Source: Nitrospira defluvii
GTDB taxonomy: Bacteria; Nitrospirota; Nitrospiria; Nitrospirales; Nitrospiraceae
Length of the DNA: 64,000 nt
Direction of reading: 5' to 3'
Assembly (NCBI GenBank): GCA_011525625.1
Contig: WYAX01000012.1
Coordinates: forward strand, 496,001-560,000
The notes under the pieces are model-generated. The model saw only the letters and a program-made list of their open reading frames with translations. It ran no database searches and was not told where the DNA came from. The position numbers and the translations under genes are program-made. Below, one piece after another: positions 25,252-33,937 of the stretch; the stretch's first letter is position 1; each line of letters opens with the position of its first letter.

Positions 25252-25965
25252 ATGGAGAGGTCAGCACAGGGACAATCGAGTCAGGCGGCGCAGTCCCTCT
25301 ACATCACCCTCATTGTCGATGAAAGTGGCTCAATGCAATCGTGCAAAGGCGCCGCTCTTGCCGGGTTCAACCACTATCTTGCTGGTCTGCGAGAAGAGCC
25401 AGCTGATACACGTTTCACGTTGACCCTCTTCAATGCTGGAAAGACCGAAGTGCGCTACCAATCAGCCCCGGTTGCCAGCGTGTGTGAATTGGATGCAGAG
25501 ACCTATCGCCATCAGGATGGCACACCGCTTTACGACGCCATCGGGCGCACCTTGTCTCTGGCTAGGCAGGAGACACCGGCGGCCGCGAAGAAACTCTGCG
25601 TCATCCTGACGGACGGGCGGGAAAACGCCTCTCAAGAATACACGCGGACGCAGGTGTTTGATCTCATCAAGGCCTGCGAGGAGCAGGGGTGGGCCTTTCT
25701 CTATCTGGGGGCCGATCACGATGTGTGGGCGGCCGGCGGCGACCTCGGCATTGCGGGAGACAGCCGCATTTTCTTCTGCCGGCGAGATATCGATCACACC
25801 TTCGATCAATTGAGCGAAGCCACGGCGCAGTATCGCCGCGGCGAGAGGCAACCGGCCGTCGATGCATTCAGGCCGAAGGAGACCACGCCCTCGCCGGAAC
25901 AGCCCTCCATCGATCCCGATCTGCCGACATTTCTGAAATGTCGCAGCCAAAGGAGGTCGTCATGA
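25252..25965 (+). CDS. VWA-domain protein (cytoplasmic)
   Basis: A von Willebrand factor type A domain fills residues 15-200, with a complete MIDAS metal site: D23-x-S25-x-S27 (DESGS), T91 (DGTPLYDA) and D121 (LTDGREN). No signal peptide or membrane helix is present. The ATG with GGAGGT four bases upstream is used; two earlier in-frame ATGs exist. The C-terminal 40 residues are Pro/Thr-rich. It overlaps the next gene by 4 bases (ATGA). VWA proteins of this size mediate metal-dependent protein binding, sometimes in tellurite/TerY-like or defence contexts; the partner is unknown. Confidence 0.75.
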   Translation: MERSAQGQSSQAAQSLYITLIVDESGSMQSCKGAALAGFNHYLAGLREEPADTRFTLTLFNAGKTEVRYQSAPVASVCELDAETYRHQDGTPLYDAIGRTLSLARQETPAAAKKLCVILTDGRENASQEYTRTQVFDLIKACEEQGWAFLYLGADHDVWAAGGDLGIAGDSRIFFCRRDIDHTFDQLSEATAQYRRGERQPAVDAFRPKETTPSPEQPSIDPDLPTFLKCRSQRRSS

Positions 25966-26393
25966 CACTGATCCGCCTGTTGATGATCATCCTGCTCTGG
26001 ACGCCACTCTCGATCCAGGCGGAAGACCTGGGCAATCTCAGCGCGAATCCCTTCGATGCTGAGTCCACGGCCAATCCCTTCGGGAAAGGGAGCCACTTCG
26101 CGCCCAATGGCATCAACAATCCCTTTAGTCCATATGGCAGCCCGTTTAGTAATTCGTCGGCGACCAATCCCTTCGCCACCGAGGCTCCGCGACTCTACGA
26201 TCAACAGGGCCAGTACCGTGGCAAGCTGAGCGCCAATCCGTTCGATTCGGACTCAACGAGCAACCCGTTTGGCCGGTATGGCTTGCCCTTTTCGCAGGAG
26301 TCACTCTCTAATCCCTATGGCCCAGGAAGTCCCTATCGACAAGACTCGCCGAAGAATCCTTATGGGAAGGGATGGAGAATTGAGGGGCGGTAA
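25962..26393 (+). CDS. Secreted NPF/NPY-repeat protein
   Basis: A signal peptide (MTLIRLLMIILLWTPLSIQA) is followed by about ten degenerate repeats of 8-14 residues centred on NPF or NPY: SANPFDAESTANPFGKGS, NNPFSPYGSPF, SATNPFATE, LSANPFDSDSTSNPFGR, LSNPYGPGSPY, PKNPYGKG. The two LSANPFD-x-x-ST-x-NPFG units are near-identical, which shows internal duplication. A strong AGGAGGT precedes the ATG, which overlaps the VWA stop. Secreted proteins with such short repeats occur widely but without known function. Confidence 0.7.
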   Translation: MTLIRLLMIILLWTPLSIQAEDLGNLSANPFDAESTANPFGKGSHFAPNGINNPFSPYGSPFSNSSATNPFATEAPRLYDQQGQYRGKLSANPFDSDSTSNPFGRYGLPFSQESLSNPYGPGSPYRQDSPKNPYGKGWRIEGR

Positions 26394-26724
26394 TGAACCG
26401 AAGCAGAAGCCGATCCGATACGACAGAGTTCTTGGGTGCCTAATGGGCGGGAATTTGATGATCAGCATGGTGGTGGCAGATAAAGGTGGTTTCGGTTGTT
26501 CTTCTCATTCGTCCAAATAGGAATATTCCCGCGAGCGACAGTATCAATGAGGAGTTGAACCTGTGCGGAAGCAGATGGCTCAGCGGGAATTCGATCGCAA
26601 GCTTGACCATTAGCCTTGCCGGTATTGGCGACGTATAGTCCCGTTTTGACTCTCTTCCGAAGCATTGTTTTGTCGAAGTGATACCGGTGATGGGATCTAG
26701 TTGCAAAAAAACTGGGAGGCATGA
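26394..26724. other. Intergenic region, no gene recognised
   Basis: About 330 bases between the NPF-repeat gene and the nuclease-helicase gene. Short open frames on the minus strand here have no family resemblance and no ribosome binding site. The sequence turns visibly more AT-rich here. GGGAGG near the right end is the ribosome binding site of the next gene. Confidence 0.5.
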
Positions 26725-29700
26725 ATGAAGAAAAAGAGCTCAGGAGAGGTGGTGTACTCGCCCAGCGATCTCATCCGTTATTTGGCATCACCGTTTTCGT
26801 CTTGGATGGATCGATATTATTTGGAGAACCCAGGCGCCATCATTCCTGATGAAGCTACTGAGGATGAGGAGCTGGTGGCTCAAACTGGCGATCTGCATGA
26901 ACAAACTGTGCTCAGCGATCTTAAATCCTCAACTGCCACTGTAATCGAGATCTCCAAAAACGACACCTCCCGTGCCCGAGAGCAGACGCTATCGGCGATC
27001 AGTGCAAAAGTCCCAATTATTTACCAGGCAGCCTTAGAAGGTGGACAGTTCTCGGGCTTTGCCGACTTTCTCATGCTTGATGAATCGGGGCGCTATCAGG
27101 TGTGGGACACCAAGTTGGCTCGTACGCCGAAGCCTTATTATGCGGTTCAGCTCTGCTGCTATTCAGAAATGCTTGTGGTCATGGCCGGCGCACAGATCTC
27201 GGATAAGTTCGGGATCATCCTAGGCACCAAAGAAAAGGTGGAATTCCGGCTCGAACACTTTCGGCACTACTATCAGCATATCAAGAAAGCCTTTCTCGAT
27301 ATGCTGGATGGTTTTACCGGAAGGCTGGAGGATCGCCCAGAGCCGCTTCCCCGTGCGGATCACGGTCGCTGGACGTCCTATGCAGACAAGTTCTTTCAGG
27401 ACTCGGACCATATCGTGCGGGTGGCTGGTATCAGCGTCGGCCAGATCAAAAAGCTGAAGAAGGCTGGCATTACCACCATGGCGCAATTAGCCCAGGCCTC
27501 TGGGCAACACGTGCCAAGACTCGATCAGGACTTGCTCGAGAAGCTGGCCTCCCAAGCACGGCTTCAATGCCAGACAGCAGAGGACCGGATCAGAATGCCG
27601 GAGGCGCCGCCGCGATACCAGGTCCTGTCACAATCTGGACTAAATGGAGAACCCGTCGGTCTGGCTGCTCTGCCGCCAGACCATCCAGCCGATGTGTGGT
27701 TCGATATGGAGGGCTATCCCCTAGTTCCTGGAGGACTTGAATACCTATTTGGTGTCTGCATCTGGAATGGTCCAGCGCTGTCCTATGATTTTATGGATTG
27801 GTGGGCACACGACCGCAATGAGGAAAAGGTGGCCTTTGAGCGATTCGTGGATTGGGTCTTCCATCGGTGGCAGGACAATCAGGGCATGCATATCTATCAT
27901 TACGCCAACTATGAAGTCAGCGCAGTAAGACGATTGAGCACGCGTCACGACACTCGGCAGGACGAGGTGGATCAGCTGTTGCGACATGAGGTCTTCGTGG
28001 ATCTCTATCAAGTTGTCCGGCAGGGCCTTCGCATTGGCGAGGACAGCTACTCGATCAAGTCGGTCGAGCACCTGTACCGACCAAGACGCGCTACCCAGGT
28101 GGCTACAGCGGCTGATTCCATTGTCCAATATAACCGCTGGATCGAAAGCCAACAATCAGGCGATTGGAACAAGAGTTCCATTCTCAAGGGCATCCGTGAC
28201 TACAATGAAGATGATTGCCGGTCGACGGCCCAATTGCTCAATTGGTTGAGACTGGTGGCAAAGGAACATCATATTGCTGGCACACCCTCGAATGCCATTA
28301 CTGCACCATCAACGCCAGCGGAACTGTCGCCTGAGGTTGTGGCTCGACTGAATGCGGCGATACAGCTCCGTCAGCAGGAGGATGCAGCTTCCATCGTATT
28401 GGCTGATGTCATTGACTTTCATCGCCGCGAACAGAAGCCCATGTGGTGGCGCATGTTTGATCGGGCATCGGCTACTCCCGAAGAACGCCGTGATGATCCA
28501 GGGTGCCTCGAGGGGCTGCAAGCTGATGAGCCGTGCATTACCGAAAAGAAATCGTTTGTGCAGGCCTACCACTTCGATGCATCCCAGGAATGCAAATTGG
28601 CCCAGGATGACAAGGTGAAATTCACCCACAATTTGGATGCCAACTTTACGCTCGCTGAAATCGACACTTCTGCCAGCCGGTTGAAGTTGAAAATCGGCAA
28701 GAAGAGTCTAGACGAGAAATGCGCAGGCAGATTCCCCGCACAAGGTGCACTGTTGGTGGACGAATTTATCTCTCCGGCCGGAATACCCGATGCGCTCGCA
28801 GCGGTCGCAACTAAGCATCTGTCAGGTCAATTACATCCTCCAGTAGCGGCGCTGTTAGAGCGTCGCCCGCCTGCCATGCCGATGCAGATGGCTGGGGAGC
28901 TAGTCATTGATGCCGCCATACGAATCACTGGTTCGATGGCGGGAGATTGTCTTGTCATTCAAGGGCCTCCTGGAACGGGGAAGACGTTTGCCGCCTCACG
29001 GGTCGTCACCGCACTCCTCGCTAAAAATAAGAAAATAGGCATCAGTTCTAATAGTCATAAAGCGGTGGTGAATCTCCTAACGGCCTGCGGTGAAGCCTCC
29101 CGGGAGTTGGGGACAATCCTTTTGGGCATGAAGGTTGGTGGTGAAGTGGACTCAGACGTATTGGCGGCGAATCCAGGGATACAATTTATCGCCAGTTCGG
29201 CAGATGCACGAGGACACTATCACGGGGGCGTAGTGGGCGGCACGGCCTGGCTCTTTACTCGGCCGGAGTGGGAAGACGTGCTTGATTTCCTGTTCATCGA
29301 CGAAGCTGGTCAGGTTCCCCTCGCCAATGCTATTGCTATGGCGCGATGTGCCAAGAATCTCGTGCTCCTTGGTGATCAAATGCAGCTTGAACAGCCGATT
29401 CAGGGATCGCATCCCGGTGATGCCGGGCTCTCTGTGCTGCAATATGCTCTGAAGGATACCGTTGCGAGCCTGCCCGATGTGCCACGGTTCCATGCTGTAG
29501 TGCCTTCGGAGTATGGTCTGTTTCTTGGCGAATCCCGACGTATGCACCCCTCCGTCTGTCGGTTCATTTCCGAAAGCATCTACGAAAGCCGCCTGCGATC
29601 ACATTCCGACTGCACGAGACAGAAGATTAGCATCCCGGCCGGGTCAAACGGTCTGATTGCTAGCGAAAGCGGAATCGTCTTCGTTCGAGTGGAACACGAT

Positions 29701-30159
29701 GGAAACATCCAGCAAAGCGAGGAGGAAGTTGAGCAAGTAAAAGCGATTTACAACGAACTATCCGGTCGAATCTATACCGACAAAGTTGGATCAGTTAGGC
29801 AACTAGAATTGAAAGATTTTCTCTTTATTGCTCCGTATAACGCCCAGGTGCGTGCACTGCACGCCGCGCTCCCCCCAGGCGCGCGCGTTGGAAGCGTCGA
29901 CAAGTTTCAGGGGCAGGAAGCCCCGATTTCCATCCTGTCGCTCTGTTCCAGTTATGGTGAATACGGATCTCGTGGCCTAGCGTTCATTTTGGATCGAAAC
30001 CGTCTCAACGTGGCAATATCGCGCGCTCAATGCCTGGCAATTGTGGTTGCTGATCCGCGGATTGCCTCGGCCATCCCAGGTTCTCTCGATGAAATGACAT
30101 TACTGAATCTGTTCTGCAAATTAGCCAATTACTCGAATGAATTTAGCGATCGCTACTGA
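26725..30159 (+). CDS. TM0106-type RecB-like nuclease fused to SF1 (UPF1-like) helicase
   Basis: An 1144-residue two-part enzyme. Residues about 1-230 hold a RecB-like PD-(D/E)XK nuclease: GFADFLMLDESGRYQVWDTK near residue 111, then YAVQLCCYSEML. Residues about 320-510 hold an RNase H-like exonuclease block (VWFDMEGYPLV, HYANYEVSAVRRL, YNEDDCRSTAQLL). The C-terminal 420 residues are an SF1B helicase: Walker A GPPGTGKT near residue 747, Walker B IDEAGQV near residue 859, LLGDQMQLEQP, and the C-terminal VDKFQGQEAPI, NRLNVAISRAQ motifs. The architecture is known from the TM0106 family. It acts on DNA or RNA ends; a defence role is inferred from the island. GGGAGG precedes the ATG. Probably monocistronic. 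Confidence 0.85.
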   Translation: MKKKSSGEVVYSPSDLIRYLASPFSSWMDRYYLENPGAIIPDEATEDEELVAQTGDLHEQTVLSDLKSSTATVIEISKNDTSRAREQTLSAISAKVPIIYQAALEGGQFSGFADFLMLDESGRYQVWDTKLARTPKPYYAVQLCCYSEMLVVMAGAQISDKFGIILGTKEKVEFRLEHFRHYYQHIKKAFLDMLDGFTGRLEDRPEPLPRADHGRWTSYADKFFQDSDHIVRVAGISVGQIKKLKKAGITTMAQLAQASGQHVPRLDQDLLEKLASQARLQCQTAEDRIRMPEAPPRYQVLSQSGLNGEPVGLAALPPDHPADVWFDMEGYPLVPGGLEYLFGVCIWNGPALSYDFMDWWAHDRNEEKVAFERFVDWVFHRWQDNQGMHIYHYANYEVSAVRRLSTRHDTRQDEVDQLLRHEVFVDLYQVVRQGLRIGEDSYSIKSVEHLYRPRRATQVATAADSIVQYNRWIESQQSGDWNKSSILKGIRDYNEDDCRSTAQLLNWLRLVAKEHHIAGTPSNAITAPSTPAELSPEVVARLNAAIQLRQQEDAASIVLADVIDFHRREQKPMWWRMFDRASATPEERRDDPGCLEGLQADEPCITEKKSFVQAYHFDASQECKLAQDDKVKFTHNLDANFTLAEIDTSASRLKLKIGKKSLDEKCAGRFPAQGALLVDEFISPAGIPDALAAVATKHLSGQLHPPVAALLERRPPAMPMQMAGELVIDAAIRITGSMAGDCLVIQGPPGTGKTFAASRVVTALLAKNKKIGISSNSHKAVVNLLTACGEASRELGTILLGMKVGGEVDSDVLAANPGIQFIASSADARGHYHGGVVGGTAWLFTRPEWEDVLDFLFIDEAGQVPLANAIAMARCAKNLVLLGDQMQLEQPIQGSHPGDAGLSVLQYALKDTVASLPDVPRFHAVVPSEYGLFLGESRRMHPSVCRFISESIYESRLRSHSDCTRQKISIPAGSNGLIASESGIVFVRVEHDGNIQQSEEEVEQVKAIYNELSGRIYTDKVGSVRQLELKDFLFIAPYNAQVRALHAALPPGARVGSVDKFQGQEAPISILSLCSSYGEYGSRGLAFILDRNRLNVAISRAQCLAIVVADPRIASAIPGSLDEMTLLNLFCKLANYSNEFSDRY

Positions 30160-30536
30160 AGTGGACCGAAAACCTAATAATAATACGGGTTCCATTTTGT
30201 GGAAAACCTATCGTTCTCGCTAGGCAACTGGCTGAATAATTGATTTTTAGATTAGAAGGGCGTATGCGATGACGCCATCTTAAGGGAAGCCTTACTTGCG
30301 GTCGATGTCAGAAACCCACGGATGTTTCATCCGTTTGTTGCCGCCTTCTAAAAAGCGTTCGGCTTGGATATCAGGCGATATTTAGAGGCCAGACCATATC
30401 GCAAGATGAGCCATGGGAAGCAAGCTCGGAGCGGATCAGGCGGCTAGACGCTCTAGGCGAGGAGTTCTTCCAGCAGCTTTCGAGCAGTGTGTCCAATCAA
30501 CGACACACTGGGAAGAATCATGCAGGGTGCCCGCTG
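30160..30536. other. Intergenic region with a small perfect hairpin
   Basis: About 375 bases upstream of the PLD/helicase operon. No convincing gene. ACGGATG (30318-30324) and CATCCGT (30328-30334) form a perfect 7-bp inverted repeat around TTT, which could be an operator or a small hairpin; there is no following T tract, so it is not a standard terminator. An alternative GTG start of the next gene lies at 30489. Confidence 0.45.
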
Positions 30537-31865
30537 ATGTTAATGCCCCTTCTTTCAGCTAAGGATCCCGTCGTTACTGCCGAAGGTACTCTTGACCCGC
30601 TCGGCCTCTATCAGATTGCAGATGCTTTGGGTGTTAAATTGATTCCCGGCGTTCGAGAGCGCATGAGCCATCCTCGCTTTTTGACTCTGACGGCCGTGTC
30701 GGCTGCGATCTGTCACGCATACGATGACGAAGTGCTTGCGAAGGACGATGTGAGTCCACCTTGGCAGGTGTTCGAGTGGTATGTGGTTGAAGGGCTGGTC
30801 CGATGTATCAAGGATGGGAAGCGTTTGTCCGGGCTTCCCGGTCGGGATAAGGCCAATCGTGCCATTGCCGATCGCGTTCCACTCTCAGCTCGACGGTACC
30901 TTAAAACTCCCAACGTGTTTGGCTTTCATGGTGTCTATCGCCTTCTCGCTCAGACATTGGATGTTGTAGACGACGGGAGGCTGAGCGAAATGGGGTATCG
31001 CCTGCTCGGAATTTGGCGGGATGAACAGGATCTTCCAGGGTTCTACGAGTCGACGACCGGACGGGGAGCCGAGTTGTTTCGATTGTGGCGAGGAGCCGTC
31101 GAAGACGGGCTGAAGCAAGGCGCAGTTGACCGTTCGTCCTCCTGGCCAGGCTGGCAGCAGATTGCTGACCATTTGAGGCCTTATGACGCGGGACCCAAAG
31201 AGCGTCGGATATTAGCATCGATGCTCGTGGGGCGGGAGCATGGCTTCACGCGCGAAGTGATGGACTTTCTCCGGTCTCCCGATGGCATCACGGCTTACCG
31301 CCAAGTCACGAAGCACAAGGAGAATGAAAAGGTGTGGTCGGAACGACCATTCCACCACGCGTTGCGTCCTGTATCATCACCGTCGTTGAAAGAGCTGTTG
31401 CTAGCTGTCGATGCGTATGAGGTGTTCTCTCGCCTGCTTCAAGATGCTTTTAATGAGTGCCTATACGTGCTCTCAAAGAGCAAGTCTCGAACGTCCGTAG
31501 GCGAACTCGCGCAAGGTAAACATGTCCGCAAAGCAGGCGACCGAGTACCGGAGCAGTTTGGCGTGGTCACGGATGTCTTGGCCACGATTGGAGCATCCAC
31601 CAGATTCATTCAGTCTTTCCAATTTGTGTCTGAAAAGTGTTCTCCAAAGAATTGGGTCGAACGTCTCCTTGAACACCACAGAAAGGTGCAGGCCGCAAAA
31701 CCACCGAACGGAAAGCTCCCTTGGGTGGAGCGATTCGACGATGGAAGTTATATGGTTCGACCGGGGTACATGCGAGAAGAGGGTGGGATTGGAGACGACA
31801 GTTATGTCCACGCCTATCGATTGAGTTCCTTGTGGTCCTTTGCTGAAGACTTGAGGCTGGTGTAG
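30537..31865 (+). CDS. Unknown protein, first gene of the PLD/helicase operon
   Basis: A 442-residue soluble protein (458 if the GTG at 30489 is used). I do not recognise the family. The N-terminal region (LDPLGLYQIADALGVKLIPG, VRERMSHPRFLTLTAVSAAI) is conserved-looking and resembles the opening of large uncharacterised proteins found next to helicases. The rest is mostly helical, with RRILASMLVGREHGFTREVM and SLKELLLAVDAYEVFSRLL. No catalytic motif is visible. Stop and next start are 2 bases apart, so it is co-translated with the PLD gene and probably forms a complex or supplies target recognition. Confidence 0.65.
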   Translation: MLMPLLSAKDPVVTAEGTLDPLGLYQIADALGVKLIPGVRERMSHPRFLTLTAVSAAICHAYDDEVLAKDDVSPPWQVFEWYVVEGLVRCIKDGKRLSGLPGRDKANRAIADRVPLSARRYLKTPNVFGFHGVYRLLAQTLDVVDDGRLSEMGYRLLGIWRDEQDLPGFYESTTGRGAELFRLWRGAVEDGLKQGAVDRSSSWPGWQQIADHLRPYDAGPKERRILASMLVGREHGFTREVMDFLRSPDGITAYRQVTKHKENEKVWSERPFHHALRPVSSPSLKELLLAVDAYEVFSRLLQDAFNECLYVLSKSKSRTSVGELAQGKHVRKAGDRVPEQFGVVTDVLATIGASTRFIQSFQFVSEKCSPKNWVERLLEHHRKVQAAKPPNGKLPWVERFDDGSYMVRPGYMREEGGIGDDSYVHAYRLSSLWSFAEDLRLV

Positions 31866-31867
31866 GA

Positions 31868-33934
31868 GTGGGGGATCAGAATTCTATCCCCGCAGGCCAG
31901 GGCAGGCTTCTCGATGCCTGGGAGCCTCCAGGTGATGCCGGTGATCCAATCGGATGCATCGCCACGACGTTCACATTTTCGCCCGCTTTTTTTGAGGAAG
32001 AGTGTCTTGGTCGTTTCCTGAAGGTGGAAACGGCCGCCACAGAAGACGGCCCGGTCTATCTGGTTGAGCGAGAGGAGAAGCTCTCGCAGGTTGCTTGCGC
32101 AGCGGTCCTTGTTGACCAACATCACTGTAAGGGAGCACGAAGTCTTCGGTGGGATCTCCATCCTGTTCGGCCTGATCGCGGCATTCTCCACGCCAAAATC
32201 TCGCTTCTTTGCTGGTCCAGATTGGTCCGTCTCATTATCGGCTCGGCAAACCTCACAGAGGACGGGTATCGCCGTAATCGGGAAGTCTATGGCGTGGTGG
32301 ATTTCCATGAGGGCTCAGAATCCCCAAGACCGGTTCTCCAGGAGGTTCTTCAATACCTTCGCCAAACGTCGGATGTCGCCGTCGCTGACAATGAGTCCCT
32401 CCCGTTGCAGCGTATGCGTCGGTTTCTTGATCGTGTTCAGGCACTCTCCCGGTCGTGGGGAACAACAGAAGATGAACATGCCCGAGAGCCCGTTCGTGTC
32501 ACCACGCTGCTCATAGGGCCAGGACGTCCCGATCTGTTCACGCAATTGTCATCAGTCTGGCCTGGCAACAGCCCGCCAAACTCGGCCTCGGTCGTCAGTC
32601 CATTTTTCGACCCGTCAGAGGCTCAAACCAACAAACCGGCTGCGTCGTTATGGAACATCATGCGAAAACGAGGAAAGACGGAAGTCGACTACTGTGTGGA
32701 AACCGAAGACCATCCGAACTCGAAGCAGTTGCTCGCTCGCGCCCCAGCCTCGCTCTTAGCAACTCGGCCTTCGCGAGATTCGTGTTCAGTAGCATTCAGC
32801 AGGCTTACCACCGAGCTTGAACGGCCATTGCATGCCAAGCAGATCTGGCTCAAAGACGAGCGTTGGATGCTGTTTCTAATTGGATCCTCCAATTTCACAT
32901 CTGCTGGAACGGGCGTAGGGAAGGCCATCAACTACGAAGCCAACCTGGCGTACCTGGTTGATAGGGATCGTGCTCCGCATGGAACGTACGCTGATTTTGA
33001 ACGCAGATTCCCGGCGATCCAATCTATTTCAGATCCGGAAACCACCCTGCAATTCCTGCCCGCTTCCGATGTTGGTATTGACTCGGCCCAGGAGACCGTC
33101 CTGTTACCCACGGGCTTCCTGAACGCCATTTACCGGACAAAGAACGGCAGGGAGGGAGAGGTGCTCCTTACCTTTGGCGATGACCTGCCCTCTGGGTGGA
33201 GGATCTGTGATGAGCAAGAGTTGACACGAGTGACGGAGGCGGAATGGCATAGTGTTGCGAGCCCAAGGTCCTATTCCCTCATTTGGGAGGGACGACCACC
33301 TTCCGGGTTCTTGGTGACGTGGGACAAGGCCCACGGCCTTGCCTGGTGGCCCATCAATGTCGCTTCGGCCGGGGATTTACCTCCGCCCGACGAGCTTCGG
33401 GACCTCCCTCTTGACGTGCTGATCGACATCCTCACATCTGCGCGGCCGCTCCATGACATCATGCGGGGGTATCTAAGGAGGAAAGCGAGAGAGCGTAACA
33501 CCAATTCCATAGCGCCCATCGATCTTGATCCCCATAAGCGAGTGGATACCAACGGATTCTTGTTGCAGCGAACTCGACGCTTTTCCTCAGCCCTTAGAGG
33601 GCTGCGCTCACGGCTCGAACGACCGGTATCCAGCGAAGAATGTCTGGAGTGGCGTATCAATGGACCGGTCGGTATCAAAGCCGTTGCGGCTGCGCTTACT
33701 CGTGAAGCCAGGTCAGATGATGAACGCGTTTTTCTCCTGGCAGAATTGGCATTGGAATTAACGAGAGTGAAGCCTAAGGGTGCGCCAGGAGCACTCTCTG
33801 CGCATGAAATTCGAGAGGCACTGCATGCGGTATCGCAAGACCTGCAGCAATGCCTCTCGCTGCCGGACGATCGCCGCCAGGGGCATCTCGCTCAATATTT
33901 GGATCGCGTGTCTCAGTGCCTTACGAGGAGATAA
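31868..33934 (+). CDS. Double-HKD phospholipase D-like nuclease
   Basis: A 688-residue protein with two HKD-type half sites, as needed for one PLD active site. The first is ILHAKISLL followed by IIGSANLTEDGY (residues about 105-140). The second is PLHAKQIWL followed by LIGSSNFTSAG (residues about 320-345). Lysine and Ser/Asn positions are intact in both. PLD enzymes in defence islands act as nucleases. The C-terminal 250 residues are unassigned and helical. The start is GTG directly after the upstream stop, with TAGGAG in front. The helicase gene follows after 3 bases. Confidence 0.75.
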   Translation: MGDQNSIPAGQGRLLDAWEPPGDAGDPIGCIATTFTFSPAFFEEECLGRFLKVETAATEDGPVYLVEREEKLSQVACAAVLVDQHHCKGARSLRWDLHPVRPDRGILHAKISLLCWSRLVRLIIGSANLTEDGYRRNREVYGVVDFHEGSESPRPVLQEVLQYLRQTSDVAVADNESLPLQRMRRFLDRVQALSRSWGTTEDEHAREPVRVTTLLIGPGRPDLFTQLSSVWPGNSPPNSASVVSPFFDPSEAQTNKPAASLWNIMRKRGKTEVDYCVETEDHPNSKQLLARAPASLLATRPSRDSCSVAFSRLTTELERPLHAKQIWLKDERWMLFLIGSSNFTSAGTGVGKAINYEANLAYLVDRDRAPHGTYADFERRFPAIQSISDPETTLQFLPASDVGIDSAQETVLLPTGFLNAIYRTKNGREGEVLLTFGDDLPSGWRICDEQELTRVTEAEWHSVASPRSYSLIWEGRPPSGFLVTWDKAHGLAWWPINVASAGDLPPPDELRDLPLDVLIDILTSARPLHDIMRGYLRRKARERNTNSIAPIDLDPHKRVDTNGFLLQRTRRFSSALRGLRSRLERPVSSEECLEWRINGPVGIKAVAAALTREARSDDERVFLLAELALELTRVKPKGAPGALSAHEIREALHAVSQDLQQCLSLPDDRRQGHLAQYLDRVSQCLTRR

Positions 33935-33937
33935 GCG

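Noticed and set aside
30318-30334. 7-bp hairpin considered as terminator of the nuclease-helicase gene
   Set aside because: There is no T tract and it lies about 160 bases after the stop; kept only as a possible operator in the gap entry.
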